64,000 nucleotides of DNA from Corylus avellana (GCF_901000735.1 NC_081542.1:13415180-13479179); one strand, 5' to 3'; counted from the first letter of the stretch, positions 10,346 to 22,808 are shown. Notes: generated by a model from the sequence alone, not told the origin. Program-made: numbers and translations.

Positions 10346-12500
10346 ATACTTGCAGCACTGCGTATAGTGAGTTGCCAATCATTAGTTGTTTGTACGTTAA
10401 TAAAGCTCTTGTTTCAAATTATTTGTTGTCTGTGTTGGATTGTGACTTTAGTACTTGTGAAGAGTTTACTTTTCCCTCGCTCCCTTTCCTGATTGTTAAT
10501 GCTTTTTAGAGATTTTTATTTTTTGTTTGAAAATGTGTTTGGATGGTAAAAATAATTTTAAATGTTTTATTTTTTTTTTGAGTTGTTTGTTAATGTTTTT
10601 GTTTTGTAAAGAAAAAGCAAAAGGAAGAAGGAAAAAACGTTATCAAACAAGGCCAATCAAGGAACAATAGTTTTAAGGGTTGTCTTTGAGATGTAGTATA
10701 CATTTGTGATGTATAAATATTGTTCAAGTCCTAGACAAACCTTTTTTTTTCTTCTTTTTTTCAATTTTTTTTCATACCTTTAATTATGAGCAAAAAAAAG
10801 GTAACGAGAGGAGACGATTTGTGAAAACCCTACTTAAATGTTATCATATTAACTTATACCTATTAAAGAACCAATATTTTGAAGGCCTATAGATGATATG
10901 GGAGCTGCAAACGCTCTTGAAACTAAATTCAACAATCAAACCCAGCTCCACCAAAATCCCTTGATTGATTGTTAAACATAATTCTAATTAGCTAAGCACA
11001 TGTAATCATGACTACTAATGAAATTGAGATCACATATCAAAAAGGTACACTTAGAGACCTCAATACCATTTAGTTTTGTAGAATGCCATTGTCCCTCAAC
11101 ATACATGAGAACCCCCCACCCACCATTTGACCAATAAAAACTATAAGTGCCTATAATTTTCAATTGATTATTTTAAATCTTATGAGCTCATAATATCATT
11201 TTCCATGGGCCACCTGTATCTTGGTTTGTAGCCACAAAGGATGTTCTTATTCTTTTGTTTAGATGAAATTATGATTTAAATCACCATTTGTTTCAAAAGC
11301 TTAAGTTGATAGGAAGAGATAAATTTAATTACTTAGTCAATACTTTAATACTTCTTCTCACGTGTGAGTTCAAACTTCCTTTTAATAGGTGATGCCTAAC
11401 GCATGAAATATTTAATTTAAATGAGGGGTGAATTGACGTAGTTAATGTTCGATTCCAAGACCTTTGTTTCTGATACCATATTAAATTACCAATTATCCTA
11501 AAAACTTAAGCTGATATGAAGAGATAAATTTAATCATTTAATCAATACTTTAACAAACACCAGTTGTAATTGTATATAGTCAACTAGTGGTGCTTTCATG
11601 CTAGTTTTATGATGTCTTCTCTTGTCAATATCGCTCCAAAGTCTAGTGGGGGTGAAGAAATTCATGGCGCTCACAGTTTAGAGTATTCACATTTGGTTCA
11701 ATTTATTTATTTATTTTTTCATTTTAATTAAAAAATTATCTTTATTTATTTATTTTAACTACATACTTTTTCAAAACATTTATTTTTCACTTTCTATTGT
11801 AGTTATATATCCTCCTACACTATTCTATTTAAAATTTAAATGTTCATTATCAATGGTTTCTTTATTATTTCTCCGACAATCATATTCTTTAAATCATTAT
11901 TTTCAAAATCCCGTCTCTTCTCAATAGTCATATTCTTTAAAGTTCATGTAGAGAGGGACACTTCCCCTGTAGCCCTTTCCTTATTTGCTTAAAAAAAAAG
12001 ATGTAGAGAGGGACACTATGCTTTAGTTGAGGAAAAGAAAGAGAGGGAAAATGAGAAGAGAAAAGAGAGCAATAAAAAAACAGAGAATGATATATATATA
12101 TATATGAGTGTTCAGTGCTCACCACAACAGCAGCTCAACATTTTTTTTTATTGGTGCAAAATTAGCTAGTGGGATGTTGATCATTTTTTAATCAAAGGTT
12201 GTTTTGGCTAGCCCAATGTGAATGGTCCTAGGTCGAAAAATATATATTTTTGTCAATTCCATTTTGATTTTTACCCTTTACTTTTAGACATGATCCAAAT
12301 TAAGCCTAATTACTATTACTCGCTTTTTGTTAAGATAAAGTTCCATGCCCAAGACTAATGCTCCAAAACGAAGTGCCTCTAGCTCTTCAATCTACATCAC
12401 CAAAAAGTTTTATCGATGCAATATGTGTCCCTCACTGCAATATCAACCGCTCGTTTTAACCTTTTCTTTTAATTATTTACATGCGGTGAATTTTGCATGG
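10346..12500. other. Intergenic DNA between CGEP fragment B and the long CGEP pseudogene
   Basis: AT-rich, no gene. Homologous to 6492-8494 and to 34690-36560. A small local duplication of GTAGAGAGGGACACT is seen near 11947-12020, and a TA run at about 12091-12105. I regard it as the spacer of an old tandem CGEP array. Confidence 0.5.
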
Positions 12501-12941
12501 GTTGTTTGAATTTTGGGTTTGGGGTAAAAAAACATTGGCTTTCCTCTAAAAACAGAAAATCATGAGCAAATTGGGCTACATGGCATGGAGGGACAGCCCA
12601 GCGAAATCCTCCCAATTCCTTGTTGGACTTTTGAGGAATACCAAGATATATGGGCTGCGTGTCTTGGTGGGCCTCCTTATGGGCTTTTTAAGTTTTTTTT
12701 TTTTTTTACTACATTTTTTTATTCCTTCTGTAAGTGGCCCTCTATCTCTCTCTCTCTCGTTCTTCCATTCCTCCATTCATTTGGAAGGGGAGTTTCAGTT
12801 GTAAATAGTTGTTAAAGTTAAACTGATTAGTTAGACTTAGACAGTTGGATTGGTTGGTTAGTTAGTTTATTTAGTTAGACTAAACGGACATGTGATATGA
12901 AGAGTGCATGTTACTTTCTGTTTCCTCTGTATTCATTCTTG

Positions 12942-12949
12942 TATATATA
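12942..12949 (+). promoter_or_regulatory. Candidate TATA box of the CGEP pseudogene
   Basis: TATATATA about 150 bases before the ATG at 13093, followed by C/T- and A-rich leader-like sequence. Upstream DNA at 12500-12700 is shared with 36600-36810 and 47720-47960, so this promoter region exists in several copies. Confidence 0.45.
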
Positions 12950-13092
12950 CATTGAACGAAAGCAGATTAATGAAATCATTCATTTTCCACATTTCATCTT
13001 CAAATTCGTGGTTCTTGCATTTTCCACATTCTTTCAGTCTCAGACTCTGTCCCCTTCAAAACGTCGTCACGTCCGTCAAGACTACCACCGCC

Positions 13093-16000
13093 ATGGCCGA
13101 CGAAGACAGCGGCGGAAGCTCCAATAGCACCGCCTTTTCTGCTACTGCTGCTTCACTAACTGAAAATGAAGGTAACTCATAATAGAAAAGTATTTTTGTT
13201 TAATCGATTTTATTTAAGTTGTTTTTGAAAGCACGGGGAGGGGGAGCCAACGGTTTGGGCAATTGAAGAAGGTGTGTATTAATTGGTCAACCTGGATTTG
13301 TCACATTCTTGAGCTAGTCTTGTTATGCATGTGTTGCTTTGAATTCGTTACATTCTTGAACTTGTAATACATTGTATAATTATTTTGTGATTTTCTCGTG
13401 TAGACGATTCGATGCTGGGAAATGGGTATTGTTTTCCTCCGCAAGAGATTAGGGATATTGTGGACGCTCCTCCTCAGATTTCCATATTTGCACTCTCCCC
13501 ACTCAGGGATAAAATACTGTTTCTCAAGCAGAGAGCTCTGCCTTCACTGGCAGACCTAGCGATATCGGAGAGGTTTCTTATGGACGAAAACGAGTATAGT
13601 AGTGTTTGTAAAAGTCGGATGCCACCTTACACGGGTAATGGTGTAGCGACTGGAGTTGCGATTCATGAGTTGAGGCCTGATGGTACACTTGGGCCCGAGA
13701 AAGAGTTACATGGGTACCCTAACGGCGCCAAGATGAATGTCATGACATGGTCGCAAGATGGTAGGCATTTTGCGTTCTGTGTCTGGGTGGATGATGAAAA
13801 AAATCGCAGCGGTAAGATTACAATATGGGTTGCTGATGTAGAAACAGGGAAGGCTAGACCTTTGTTTGAGTCGCCAGAAATATGTCTGAAATTGGTTCAT
13901 TACAGTTATGTTTGGGTTGATAATTCCACTCTATTAGTTTCCATCATCCCTTTCTCTCGTGGAGGCCTACCAAATAAACCTTTCGTTCCTAGTGGACCAA
14001 AGATACAGTCGAATGAACATGAAAACGTTAGTCAAGTTAGAACCATCTGGGATGTGCTAAAACAAGAGTATGATAAAGACGTGTTTAACTTCTGTGAAAC
14101 TACGCAACTTGTATTGGCTTCTTTGGATGGGAGATTGAAGATAATCGGCCCACCAGCTGTGTATGAATCGTTGAACCGCTCTCCAGATGGGAAATACCTT
14201 TTGATTAGTTCAATTCACAGGCCTTACTCTTTTATTGTGCCACGTGGAAGATTTCCTACCAAGGTAGATTTGTGGACTGCTGATGGGAAATTTGTTAGGG
14301 AACTTTGTGATTTGCCCCTTTGCTGAGGACATTCCCGTTGGATTCAATAGTGTACGGAAAGGGATGCGTTGTATCGATTGGAGAGCAGATAAGCCATCAA
14401 CACTTTACTAGTACGTATGTATCAGAGTTGTTTGTCTGTGGAAGACGTACATTAGCTAGCTGTAATTTTTTTTTAATTATAAAATTAAGGTTCCATTGCA
14501 TGATTAAGATAATGCAGGATCGATGATTCAATATTGATCGAGGTTGGTTCCATCTCATTGTAAACATTCAGATACTTGTTCGACAATTAACAATGTTTTT
14601 AAATGCATGCTTGGTTTGCTCTTGCTGTTGAGGTTTTTAGGGTAGAGACACAAGATGGAGGTGATGCGAATGTACAAGTTTCTCCACGTGATATAGTTTA
14701 TACACAGCCTGCTGAGCCATTAGAAGGTGAACAGCCAGCGATCTTACACCAACTTGATCTTCGTTATGGGTAAGACTATATATGAGATCAATTTATGTGA
14801 TTTATGATTTATCCTCTGATATCATCTAAAGCTAAATCTCGTTTTAATGAATGTGAGCTTTTCTGTCTCCACAGAGGTATTAACTGGTGTGATGATTCAC
14901 TGGCTATAGTTTACGAATCTTGGTACAAGACACGGCGAACAAAAACCTGGGTGATTTCTCCTGGATCTAAAGATGCTAGTCCACGCATCCTATTTGATAG
15001 TTCATCAGAAGCTGTGTACTTTGATCCAGGTTATCCAATCCTGCGGAGAACTCCTGCTGCAACACAAGCATATGTGATTGCAAAGATAAATAAGGAAAAT
15101 GATGAAAACACTTACATTTTACTGTTCGGAAGTGGTGCTACACCAGAAGGGAACATTCCATTCCTTGATTTGTTTGACATGTAAGTATTCAAAAATAATT
15201 TCTGGTGTCTTGCTTGCTTCCTAAATGCTCGTTGCTTGCTGCCATGTGGCTCTAAACAAAATATTTTCTTTCAGAAATACAGGCTGCATAGAATGAATAT
15301 GGCAGAGCGACAAAAAGAAATATTACGAGACTTTTGTTGCTTTAATATCTGATCAGAAAGAAGGGGATTTGCTACTTAATCAGTTGAAAATAATGACTTC
15401 CAAAGAGTCGAAAACTGAGAACCCTCAATATCACATCCTGAGCTGGCCTATGAAGCAAGCATGTCAAATTACGAGTTTCCCTGATCCGTACCCACAGCTG
15501 GCAAGATTGCAGAAAGAGATGATCAGGTACCACAGAAAGGATGGGATGCAACTGATTGCAACATTGTACCTGCCGCCGGGTTATGATCCATCAAAAGATG
15601 GTCCTCTCCCATGTTTGGTTTGGTGTGACCCTGACGAATTTAGGAGCAAAGTTCGAGGTTCTCCTAATAAATTTGCTGGCATTGGACCTAAATCACCCCT
15701 TCTTTGGCTTGCTAGAAGGCATGGTTTACCTCTTTCCCCTTCTTGTTTGCGTATACTCTCGTTTGGTGTCTTTCACGTGTCATCTATGTATGTATGGCTT
15801 GTTGGGAACATGATGGGCCGAATTTTGACAGCTACTTTACTTGCAGGTTTGCTATTCTATCCGGACCAACAACTCCTATTATTGGTGAAGGCAATGATCA
15901 TGAGGCAATTGACAATGACAGGTAACTTGAGACAATGTTTTCAGGAATATACAAACCATGCAACGTATAGCTTCAGGATCTATATTTGAAATTCCTTTTG

Positions 16001-17077
16001 CAGGTACATAAAGCAGTTGGTCGGGAGTGCAGAGGCTGCAGTTGAGGAAGTTATCCAACGTGGAGTAAGCTCTTTCATTCCTTTGTATACGAATTTTGTT
16101 TGTTTATGTAGTTCTGGGTTTGTATTTCTGACCCGAAGTATTCTCATGCTGCCCTTGTTAAGGTGGCTCATCCAAAGAAAATTGCTGTTGGGGAACATTA
16201 CCATGGTGCTTTCATGACTGCAAGCCTCCTAGCACATGCCCCGCATCTTTTCAGTTGTGGAGTTGCTTGCTCTGGTGCCTATTACAGAACAGTACTTGCT
16301 CCTTTTGGTTTTCAGGTAAAACACTAATGGATGAATTTCTTTACTCAGCAGTTGTGGAGTTGAACCTTTTTCTTCTTTTTTCCCTTCCCAACAGACATTT
16401 TCCCTAGTGTCATATCTTAACTCTTGATGGACCAGTGACTTCGTTAATTATATTGGTGTAGGATGAAAACATAACTCCTTGGGAGGCTACAAGTACCACT
16501 CATGTGGAGATGAGTCCTTACATGCCAGATGATAAAATTAAGAAGCCAATATTGCTTATCTGTGGAGAAGACGGCGATAATCCTCTTACTTTATCAAAGC
16601 AGGTAAAAGAGGAACCATTCTCCCCATTTGTCCTGTGTCTCCATTCATCCTTTGATAGATTTTAACTCTACCCAATCTTTAGTTTCAATATTCCAAATTA
16701 GTCTTTCCACTAGCTCATTTGTCTTTACCTATCTGGTTACCCACTAATTAATTTTGTGTTTGCATGCCCTGCAGTCAGATCATTTGTTCAGTGCTCAGGC
16801 AGGCTATGGTGCCCTTTGTCGTCTAGTGATTCTTCCATTTGAGAGCCATGTCTATGCTTCACGGGAGAGTATCATGCATGTCCTCTGGGAAACCGATAGA
16901 TGGCTGCAGAAATATTGTGTGTCAAATACTACTGAAGCAAATGCAGATATTGACGAATCTAAACATGATGTAAGCAAAGAGGCAACAAGTTCCAAAAGAA
17001 CAGCTGCTGCTAGTGCTACTACTTTTCATACCGATTACTTCAGCAAGTCTAGGAGGTTTGTTTTTCATGTATCTTAA
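13093..17077 (+). pseudogene. CGEP: Glutamyl endopeptidase (CGEP)-like gene, nearly full length but disabled
   Basis: Prolyl-oligopeptidase family (S9) serine peptidase; intact family members are chloroplast stromal enzymes. Exons by sense and splice sites: 13093-13171, 13406-14410, 14641-14769, 14875-15180, 15275-15718, 15847-15921, 16004-16064, 16163-16315, 16462-16602, 16775 to about 17077. The beta-propeller part is clear (VDAPP, LFLKQRALP, WSQDGRHFAF, DLWTADGKFVRELCDLPL). Lesions: one extra base near 14320 puts TGA at 14324-14326 (LPLC-stop where LPLAED is expected); the codon spanning the next junction is TAG for Trp; CGA has become TGA after INTGCIE in exon 5; about five residues are missing after EFRSK; the donor at 15719 is GC. 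The nucleophile motif GGHSYG is changed to GEHYHG, so the active serine is lost. LICGEDGDN and ESHVYAS, around the other triad residues, remain. The start MADEDSGG lacks an evident transit peptide. Confidence 0.88.
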
Positions 17078-17886
17078 TTTTAATGACGTTTGTTTTTCAT
17101 AATACTTCCAACTATATATGTAGTGTAGATTGAATTAATTGCTTATCATTGTCCATGTCCACCAGGGAGTGAAGTTGGAGCATGCATGAATACGGTGTAC
17201 AAATCGACGTCAGTAACAGCAGAGACACACATCAAATTTATGTTCTTGAACATTGCTTCCAAGTGTAATTCAAACTAAGACTTGACAATTGACATGCCAT
17301 TTGATCCGTAAATTTGATGTCCGAAGCATAATTCAATATTATCTTGTTTGGAATTCCGATATCCAAAAAACTGACCAAAGATATATAGAGGTGAATTCTT
17401 TTAATTTCTCTAATCCAGTCTATTAGATATTTGGATGTTTTAAAAATGCCATGTGAAAATTATTTTCTCTAAGAATAAATGTCGCATGCTTTGTTAATCC
17501 TATTAAATAAAAATATATATATACCAGAATTGCATGTTTTTAAAAAACAGATGCAAGTTTACATATGGCTACAAAGAATGCCTGCCTGCTGCAACTCCTC
17601 TTCACTTGTCTCATTTGCACGTATGATGTATGCATAATAACGGTGAGCAATCTAGCATTTCACTTGAGCAACCATAATAGAAAAGAAACCACAAGCAAAT
17701 ACCATAAAACTTTGATGAATTTATATCTAATGCAAACACTGTACTCCACAAATCAATACAATATGTTTATTTTTCTTCCCTTAAGTTCCAAAGTAAAGCT
17801 CATCTTAAGATTCAAGAGCCAAATAGAATGATCTAACTGCAGAATGTGTCCATAGACTCATGACAGAAACTAAGAAGATTTATTCT
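17078..17886. other. Spacer between CGEP pseudogene and COX5C pseudogene
   Basis: AT-rich, no gene recognised. On the minus strand, about 17700-17886 may be the former 3' untranslated region of the COX5C copy. Confidence 0.4.
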
Positions 17887-18082
17887 TCAGCGCCAACAAT
17901 GTACGCTAATCTCGCACTTCTCCAACAAGTCATAAAAAAAATTGCCTCACTTTCCTCTGTTCATTCTAGTGATGCATTTTCCAGAGGCCACCAGCAGCCA
18001 AACCAAGTGCCAACCCAATGCATAACTCCTTGACAACACTTGGTCCTTTCAAGGTGGCATGAGCAACCCTAGAGCCAGCCAT
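17887..18082 (-). pseudogene. COX5C: Cytochrome c oxidase subunit 5C pseudogene
   Basis: The minus strand from ATG 18082 reads MAGSRVAHATLKGPSVVKE, then LCIGLALGLAAGGLWKMHH, the start and single membrane segment of the about 63-residue plant COX5C protein of mitochondrial complex IV. The next codon is TAG where the family has Trp (HHWNEQRK). After NEQRKVRQF an expanded T run shifts the frame; in the other frame YDLLEKCEISV follows, ending in TGA at 17889-17887. One nonsense change and one frameshift therefore disable it. No intron interrupts the coding part, but COX5C genes normally carry their intron in the 5' leader, so this does not decide whether it is a retrocopy. No poly-A tail was identified. 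Confidence 0.9.
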
Positions 18083-18208
18083 TGTGCTTCTTTAGTACAA
18101 AGCTTGTAAAGTATGCAAGTAGAGATTATGGGCCATTTTCATTAATTATTTTCTTCTTAAGAGGCACAAAAGTAAAATCAACAAGCCAATCAATTAAAAT
18201 AACCAAAC

Positions 18209-19099
18209 TGTTAGTTCTTGTTCGGCTAATTAGGTGATCAAACAGGGAAGAAAAACTAGTTCTAGTTGAAATAGGATTCGTTCAAGTTTTCGTCCATATT
18301 TTTCCGGACAATTTTGGCATAGGAAAAGTTCGAATTACAAAAATCGTATTTCAAAAAGATTTGTAGAATTTTGAGTTACCTTTCCAATGCCGCTGGTTTC
18401 ATCTCAATCCAATTCTTGAGCCGAAAGTTATGGTCCAAATGTTGAGACATGTGCAGGATACGGAATTTATCCACTCACTGCCAAGCTGTCCGGACAGCAA
18501 GGCAGCCTGTCCAGGTAGCAATTCCAGGCTAGATAAGTTCCACTAACCTTGTCCGAACACCCCGTAGAAATTATGCTCAAAACGTCTGTTTTAAGTGGGC
18601 CCAAGTTTAGTGTGTTGTATGCGATATAAATACAACTTTATAGATGAAAGAGGGACAAATTTTAGAACCCTAGAGTTCGTGAGAGGCTATGCTTGAGTGA
18701 TCAATTGTTGTGAGCCTTATTATTCCTCGTTGAGGATTTTGTGTTAGTTTCATTGTGCTTAATTGAAGTCTATCGGAAGGGTCCGGTAAAGGAGAATCAC
18801 GTTGAAAAAGATTGTGAGCGAGGAGAAGAGTTGGAGGCTTGTAGATCTTACTAAGTCAAGGTCTTGCATCGGTTTGTAAGTGTTCCTAGTGTTTGTAATC
18901 TTTGAGCATCTTTTGATTGTGATTTCCTGGGTTTGGTTGCCCCGGAGAGGTTTTACTTTTAGATTGTTTTCTAAAAGGTTTCCTCTTCGTCACGAAAATC
19001 CTTATGTGTGATTGTTCTTATTTTGGTGATTATTTGCTTAGATTTAAATATCCGCTAATTTCGCATAAACTGTGATAATTATCTGTTAAGCGTTTTTCA
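18209..19099 (+). repeat. 5' LTR
   Basis: Begins TGTTAGTTCTTG, ends GCGTTTTTCA. The transcription region is suggested by GATATAAATACAAC near 18623. Confidence 0.9.
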
Positions 19100-19100
19100 A

Positions 19101-19113
19101 TTGGTATCAGAGC
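19101..19113 (+). promoter_or_regulatory. Primer binding site (initiator tRNA-Met)
   Basis: TTGGTATCAGAGC, complementary to the 3' end of plant initiator methionine tRNA, one base after the LTR end. Confidence 0.9.
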
Positions 19114-19170
19114 AAGTTCACTCCGTGAAGGATTAAACTCTTGAGTGTAGATCCTTGACTTCTTTTTGCC

Positions 19171-20150
19171 ATGAATACCTCTCAGTTTAGTTTCATTAAT
19201 TCTAACGATGAGATTGATGTTCAACAGTTGTATAATGATTTTAAAGTAGTGTTCAAAGCCTATAACAAGGTTTCCAGTAAACTTAAAAATGCTATGCATA
19301 ATAAAGAGTCATTGGCTTATGAATTGTCTGAATCACATGTCTTAATTGAGTCCTTGAAATCTGAGAAAGAATCTTTGGCGAATGATTTGTCTAAATCACA
19401 TATCTTGATTGATTCTTTGAAATATGAGATTTCTGTGCTTGTTGAAAAGTCTTTATTACTTGACAATGAATTGAATGTTTCTAAGGAACTCTTATGAAAT
19501 TCCTATAGTGATAATCTGAAAAGCTTTCTTTGCATTGAAGAATCTATTTCTAACAAGCCTATTATGATTGTTGATAATGTTGGTGCATTTACTTCACATG
19601 CTTCTAATGAGGCTTTGAATATTGAGCCTGTGAATGTTAAAGAAACTAAGGTTAATTTTTCCAAGACTCTTTCAGTTAAACAAACTCAAGGTAAATTTGT
19701 TCCTACATGCCATCATTGTGGGATTGTTAATTGGTCACATTGGACCAAATTGTTGGAAATTCAAAGCTGCTCCTAAGAAAGAAAATCAAGCAGTTGCTCC
19801 GACTCTCCATGGTAAGAAAGGTAAGAAAATTTATGTTGAGCATCGTGCATCTTACCCTAAGCCTAGAGTCATGCATCTCCTAGAAAATTATCTTCTAAAA
19901 GGTTTGTGCTCACTTGTCATTACTGTGGAAGGGTTGGTCATATTCGACCAAAGTGTTTTGATTTGAAATCCCATAAGCATAAAAGTGAAAATTCCTATTC
20001 TAGGAAAGAAAGTGAGAGTTTGGTCATAATGATGAGAGAAGTGCTATCTAGGCTAGATAAGTTTGAGCAAAGTCATAAGTTTAGACCTAAGATTTCTCAA
20101 GTATGGGTTAAGAAGGATGATACCATTCATCCCTTGAGGGGTAGTGGTGG
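19171..20150 (+). pseudogene. Decayed gag with two CCHC zinc knuckles
   Basis: Starts MNTSQFSFINSNDE. Residues about 45-105 form a coiled coil made of two similar copies (ESLAYELSESHVLIESLK and ESLANDLSKSHILIDSLK). TGA at 19495 breaks the frame. The first knuckle starts CHHCGIV at 19708, and its second half (GHIGPNC) is in another frame; the second knuckle CHYCGRVGHIRPKC (19914-19955) is intact. After it comes KISQVWVKKDDTIHPLRGSGG, where the solo LTR interrupts the sequence; beyond the insertion the ancestral frame would end within a few codons. At least one nonsense change and two frameshifts make it non-functional. Confidence 0.8.
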
Positions 20151-21484
20151 TGTTGTTCAAATATCTACCTAAATTAATAGGCAAATAATTGTATGTTTTA
20201 CTCGCAAGTGCACAAGGTTAATATAGTAGTATATGATGCAAGTAAGGGGTCATTCCCACGAGGATTGCTAAATTTTGCTTAAAATAAATTTCTTAAACAA
20301 AACAAAGATTGATTTTGATTTGATAATAATAAAAGGTAGGGCTTTGATATCCACCACTAATTATATTTAGATAATATAACAATATGCCAATGCTTTGATC
20401 ATGTTATGTATATCTAATATTTGTCAACCTAAGGACATGGGTGCATACTCCTTAAGTTATAGATTTTTCTAAGCAACGAGTTAGGCATGGGTGTATACTC
20501 TAACTCTTTTATTTCTTAAAGGATTTAACATGGTGTATACTAAGTTGTTCTTTAAGAAAGCATGATTCTATGAAAATTGACAAATACATAAGGACTAGGG
20601 CATGGGTGTATACTCTCAGTTCCCCATGTTGATTAACCCAAGAAGCCGGTGTGGATTTATTTTGTTACTTTTGTTAAACACAGGACTCGATCATCTAAAT
20701 TGATTTAACTAACTAGCCCATACCACATGCATATATTGATCAGGCAAACACATATGAGAAATTCATGAAAGCAGGAATTAATCAAGTTAAATATCACAAC
20801 ATGATCATCACAAAGACGCCAATATTGAATATTAACTAAACATAACTAGAGCTTCAATCTAGCCATACTAAGTAAATTAGTTACACATAAGTTTGATGTT
20901 AAACATCTTCATAAAATAAAAAAGAAAGGAAAAGAATAAACTCGAAACTTAAACTTGAAGAGCTCCAATTCTTCTCCTTGGAAATTGTGTGTCTACTCTA
21001 GAGGTTTAAGGGTCTATTTATAAACCTTAGGAATACTCTAGAAACCCTGAAAATCGTAGGGTTTGAGCCCTAGTTCGCACAAAGTTACAAAACCCTAAAA
21101 ATCACACTTTCCATATCAAGGCTGGCGGCTGAATTGCTCATCATGCATGAGTGCGCTCGATCGCAGCCCGTGTGCGATCGATCGCAGGACTGCGATCGAT
21201 CCTCTTCTGCTGGGCGCTCGATCGCAGGTGCCTTGCGCTCGTGGTCCTCACTTGTAGTGCGCTCGATCGCAGCTTTCCTACGATCGATTGCACTACCAGA
21301 GCCTCCAATTTTCTTCAAAATCGCTCTTTAAGCCCGAAACTTCTAAGATTGCTTCCTTTTCTTCCAAGGACCTACAAAAACAAAGAAAACACATAAAAGA
21401 ACTAAAATGGCATAAATTAACCAAAAATAAAGAATTAACAAATATAAGTTAAGGGCTAAAATATGAATATTTTGACACTTAACA
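20151..21484 (-). mobile_element. Solo LTR inserted in gag, GGTGG target duplication
   Basis: Starts TGTTGTTCAA and ends CTTAACA on the plus strand, with GGTGG on both sides (20146-20150 and 21485-21489), a perfect 5-bp duplication. The minus strand seems to be the transcribed one: it carries TATAAATA (plus-strand 21015-21022) followed by leader-like sequence, and begins TGTTAAGTGTC. Upstream of that TATA lies an array of CGATCG words (21150-21290). No internal region or second LTR remains, so the rest was lost by LTR-LTR recombination. Confidence 0.88.
21150..21290. repeat. CGATCG palindrome array in the solo LTR
   Basis: Seven CGATCG words in about 130 bases, mostly as GCTCGATCGCAG or GCGATCGATCGCA. 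In the LTR's own orientation they lie upstream of its TATA, hence in U3. Confidence 0.8.
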
Positions 21485-22808
21485 GGTGGTGATCTCACCT
21501 TATGTTAGGTGAGTCACCCACATGCCTAGGATTGATTTTCTTGCATATCTTTGCAGATCCTAGAGCATGCTATTTTTCTTTTTGCATTGCATTTTTCTTT
21601 TATTTGTTTTGCAATTGTCTTTTGTTTATGTGCATTTCTTTTGTGAAAAATTTTAAAAAGACAAAAATATTTTACTTTGGTTGTTTTTCTTTTCTTTATT
21701 TTGTCTTATGCACCTAGATAGTCCATTAATTTCTCATGTTGCTTTTATGGATTTAATTTCTTGCGTCTTGGAATGTTCTTAATATACATGAGATGAAAAT
21801 TTGTGTCAATGGACTTGTTTTTGTGGTTACCTAAAGCCTGAGCTTATCTGATACAGTTTGTCTATGCTTTATCTCTTGTGCACATTTAAGCTTAAATTGA
21901 GGTTTTGCTTTATTTTATTTGTGAGGTCTGTTACGTAACCATATGAGATTTTTGACTAATCATATTTTTCAAATTGACCATATGCTAGTTGAACCTAGGG
22001 CTTAAAAATTCCTGTTTTCTCTTTTGTGAAAAATATAAAGTTTAATGATACTTTCTCAGTGAGAAAAAGAAACAAAATACTGAAACAAATAAAATCAAAA
22101 CATCATATTCCAAAAGGAATTTATTTCACTGTGTCAAACTTGTGCAAAAAAGGTTTTACGAAGAGAAATGTATAGGATGAGAGTGACTAGGCCCTAGTAT
22201 GACAAGATTTAACTTTTGATTTGATGTACTTATCAAAACCTCATGGTGGTAAATCTTTCTCCTCTTTTTGTAAATTGGTAATTTTTCTTTTTTCTCATTT
22301 TATGGCTTACACACACATCATACAAGCATGGGTTGAATGAAACTTTTTTTTTTTTTTTTTGCTTGGGTTAAGCATTATGAGTTTCTTGCCATTTCTTGTC
22401 TCATGGATATTTTGCATATTTTGAGCATATTTGAGATATTCATTGTTGCAATACATGCGTTGTTGATATGTTTATCATTTGATGTTTGAGGGGGAGAAAC
22501 TTGTTTTTTTTTTTTTTTTTTTTTCTTTTCCATTTTCTTGTTGATAAATGAGTCTTACATTGAGCGGGAGTTTGTGTTGATATGTCTCCGTGATCTGCAT
22601 TAAATTTCATGCATTTTTCATTTATATGTGATCATGAGTTTTTCTTGTGTTATTCCTGTTCCACATATGCCTTGATGTATTTTGTGAAGTGTTTCAGGAA
22701 ACATGAAAACCTTTTGTCATTTTATGACAAAAATGGGGAGTAAATATGGGGAGATGATAGGATGGCTCGGCATATTGGTTTTGTTATTGAATTGCCAAAA
22801 GGGGAGTT
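21485..22808. other. Non-coding interior of the LTR element
   Basis: T-rich sequence with poly-T runs (22345-22360, 22504-22524) and no open frame of note. It ends with the purine tract before the 3' LTR. Confidence 0.6.

Larger units (their letters stand above)
8595..12381. repeat. 3.8 kb duplicated block, copy B
   Basis: Second copy of 4738-8494, same order and orientation. It starts directly at the gap and continues at its right end into the promoter and coding region of the long CGEP pseudogene, which suggests that copy B sits in the original context. Confidence 0.85.
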
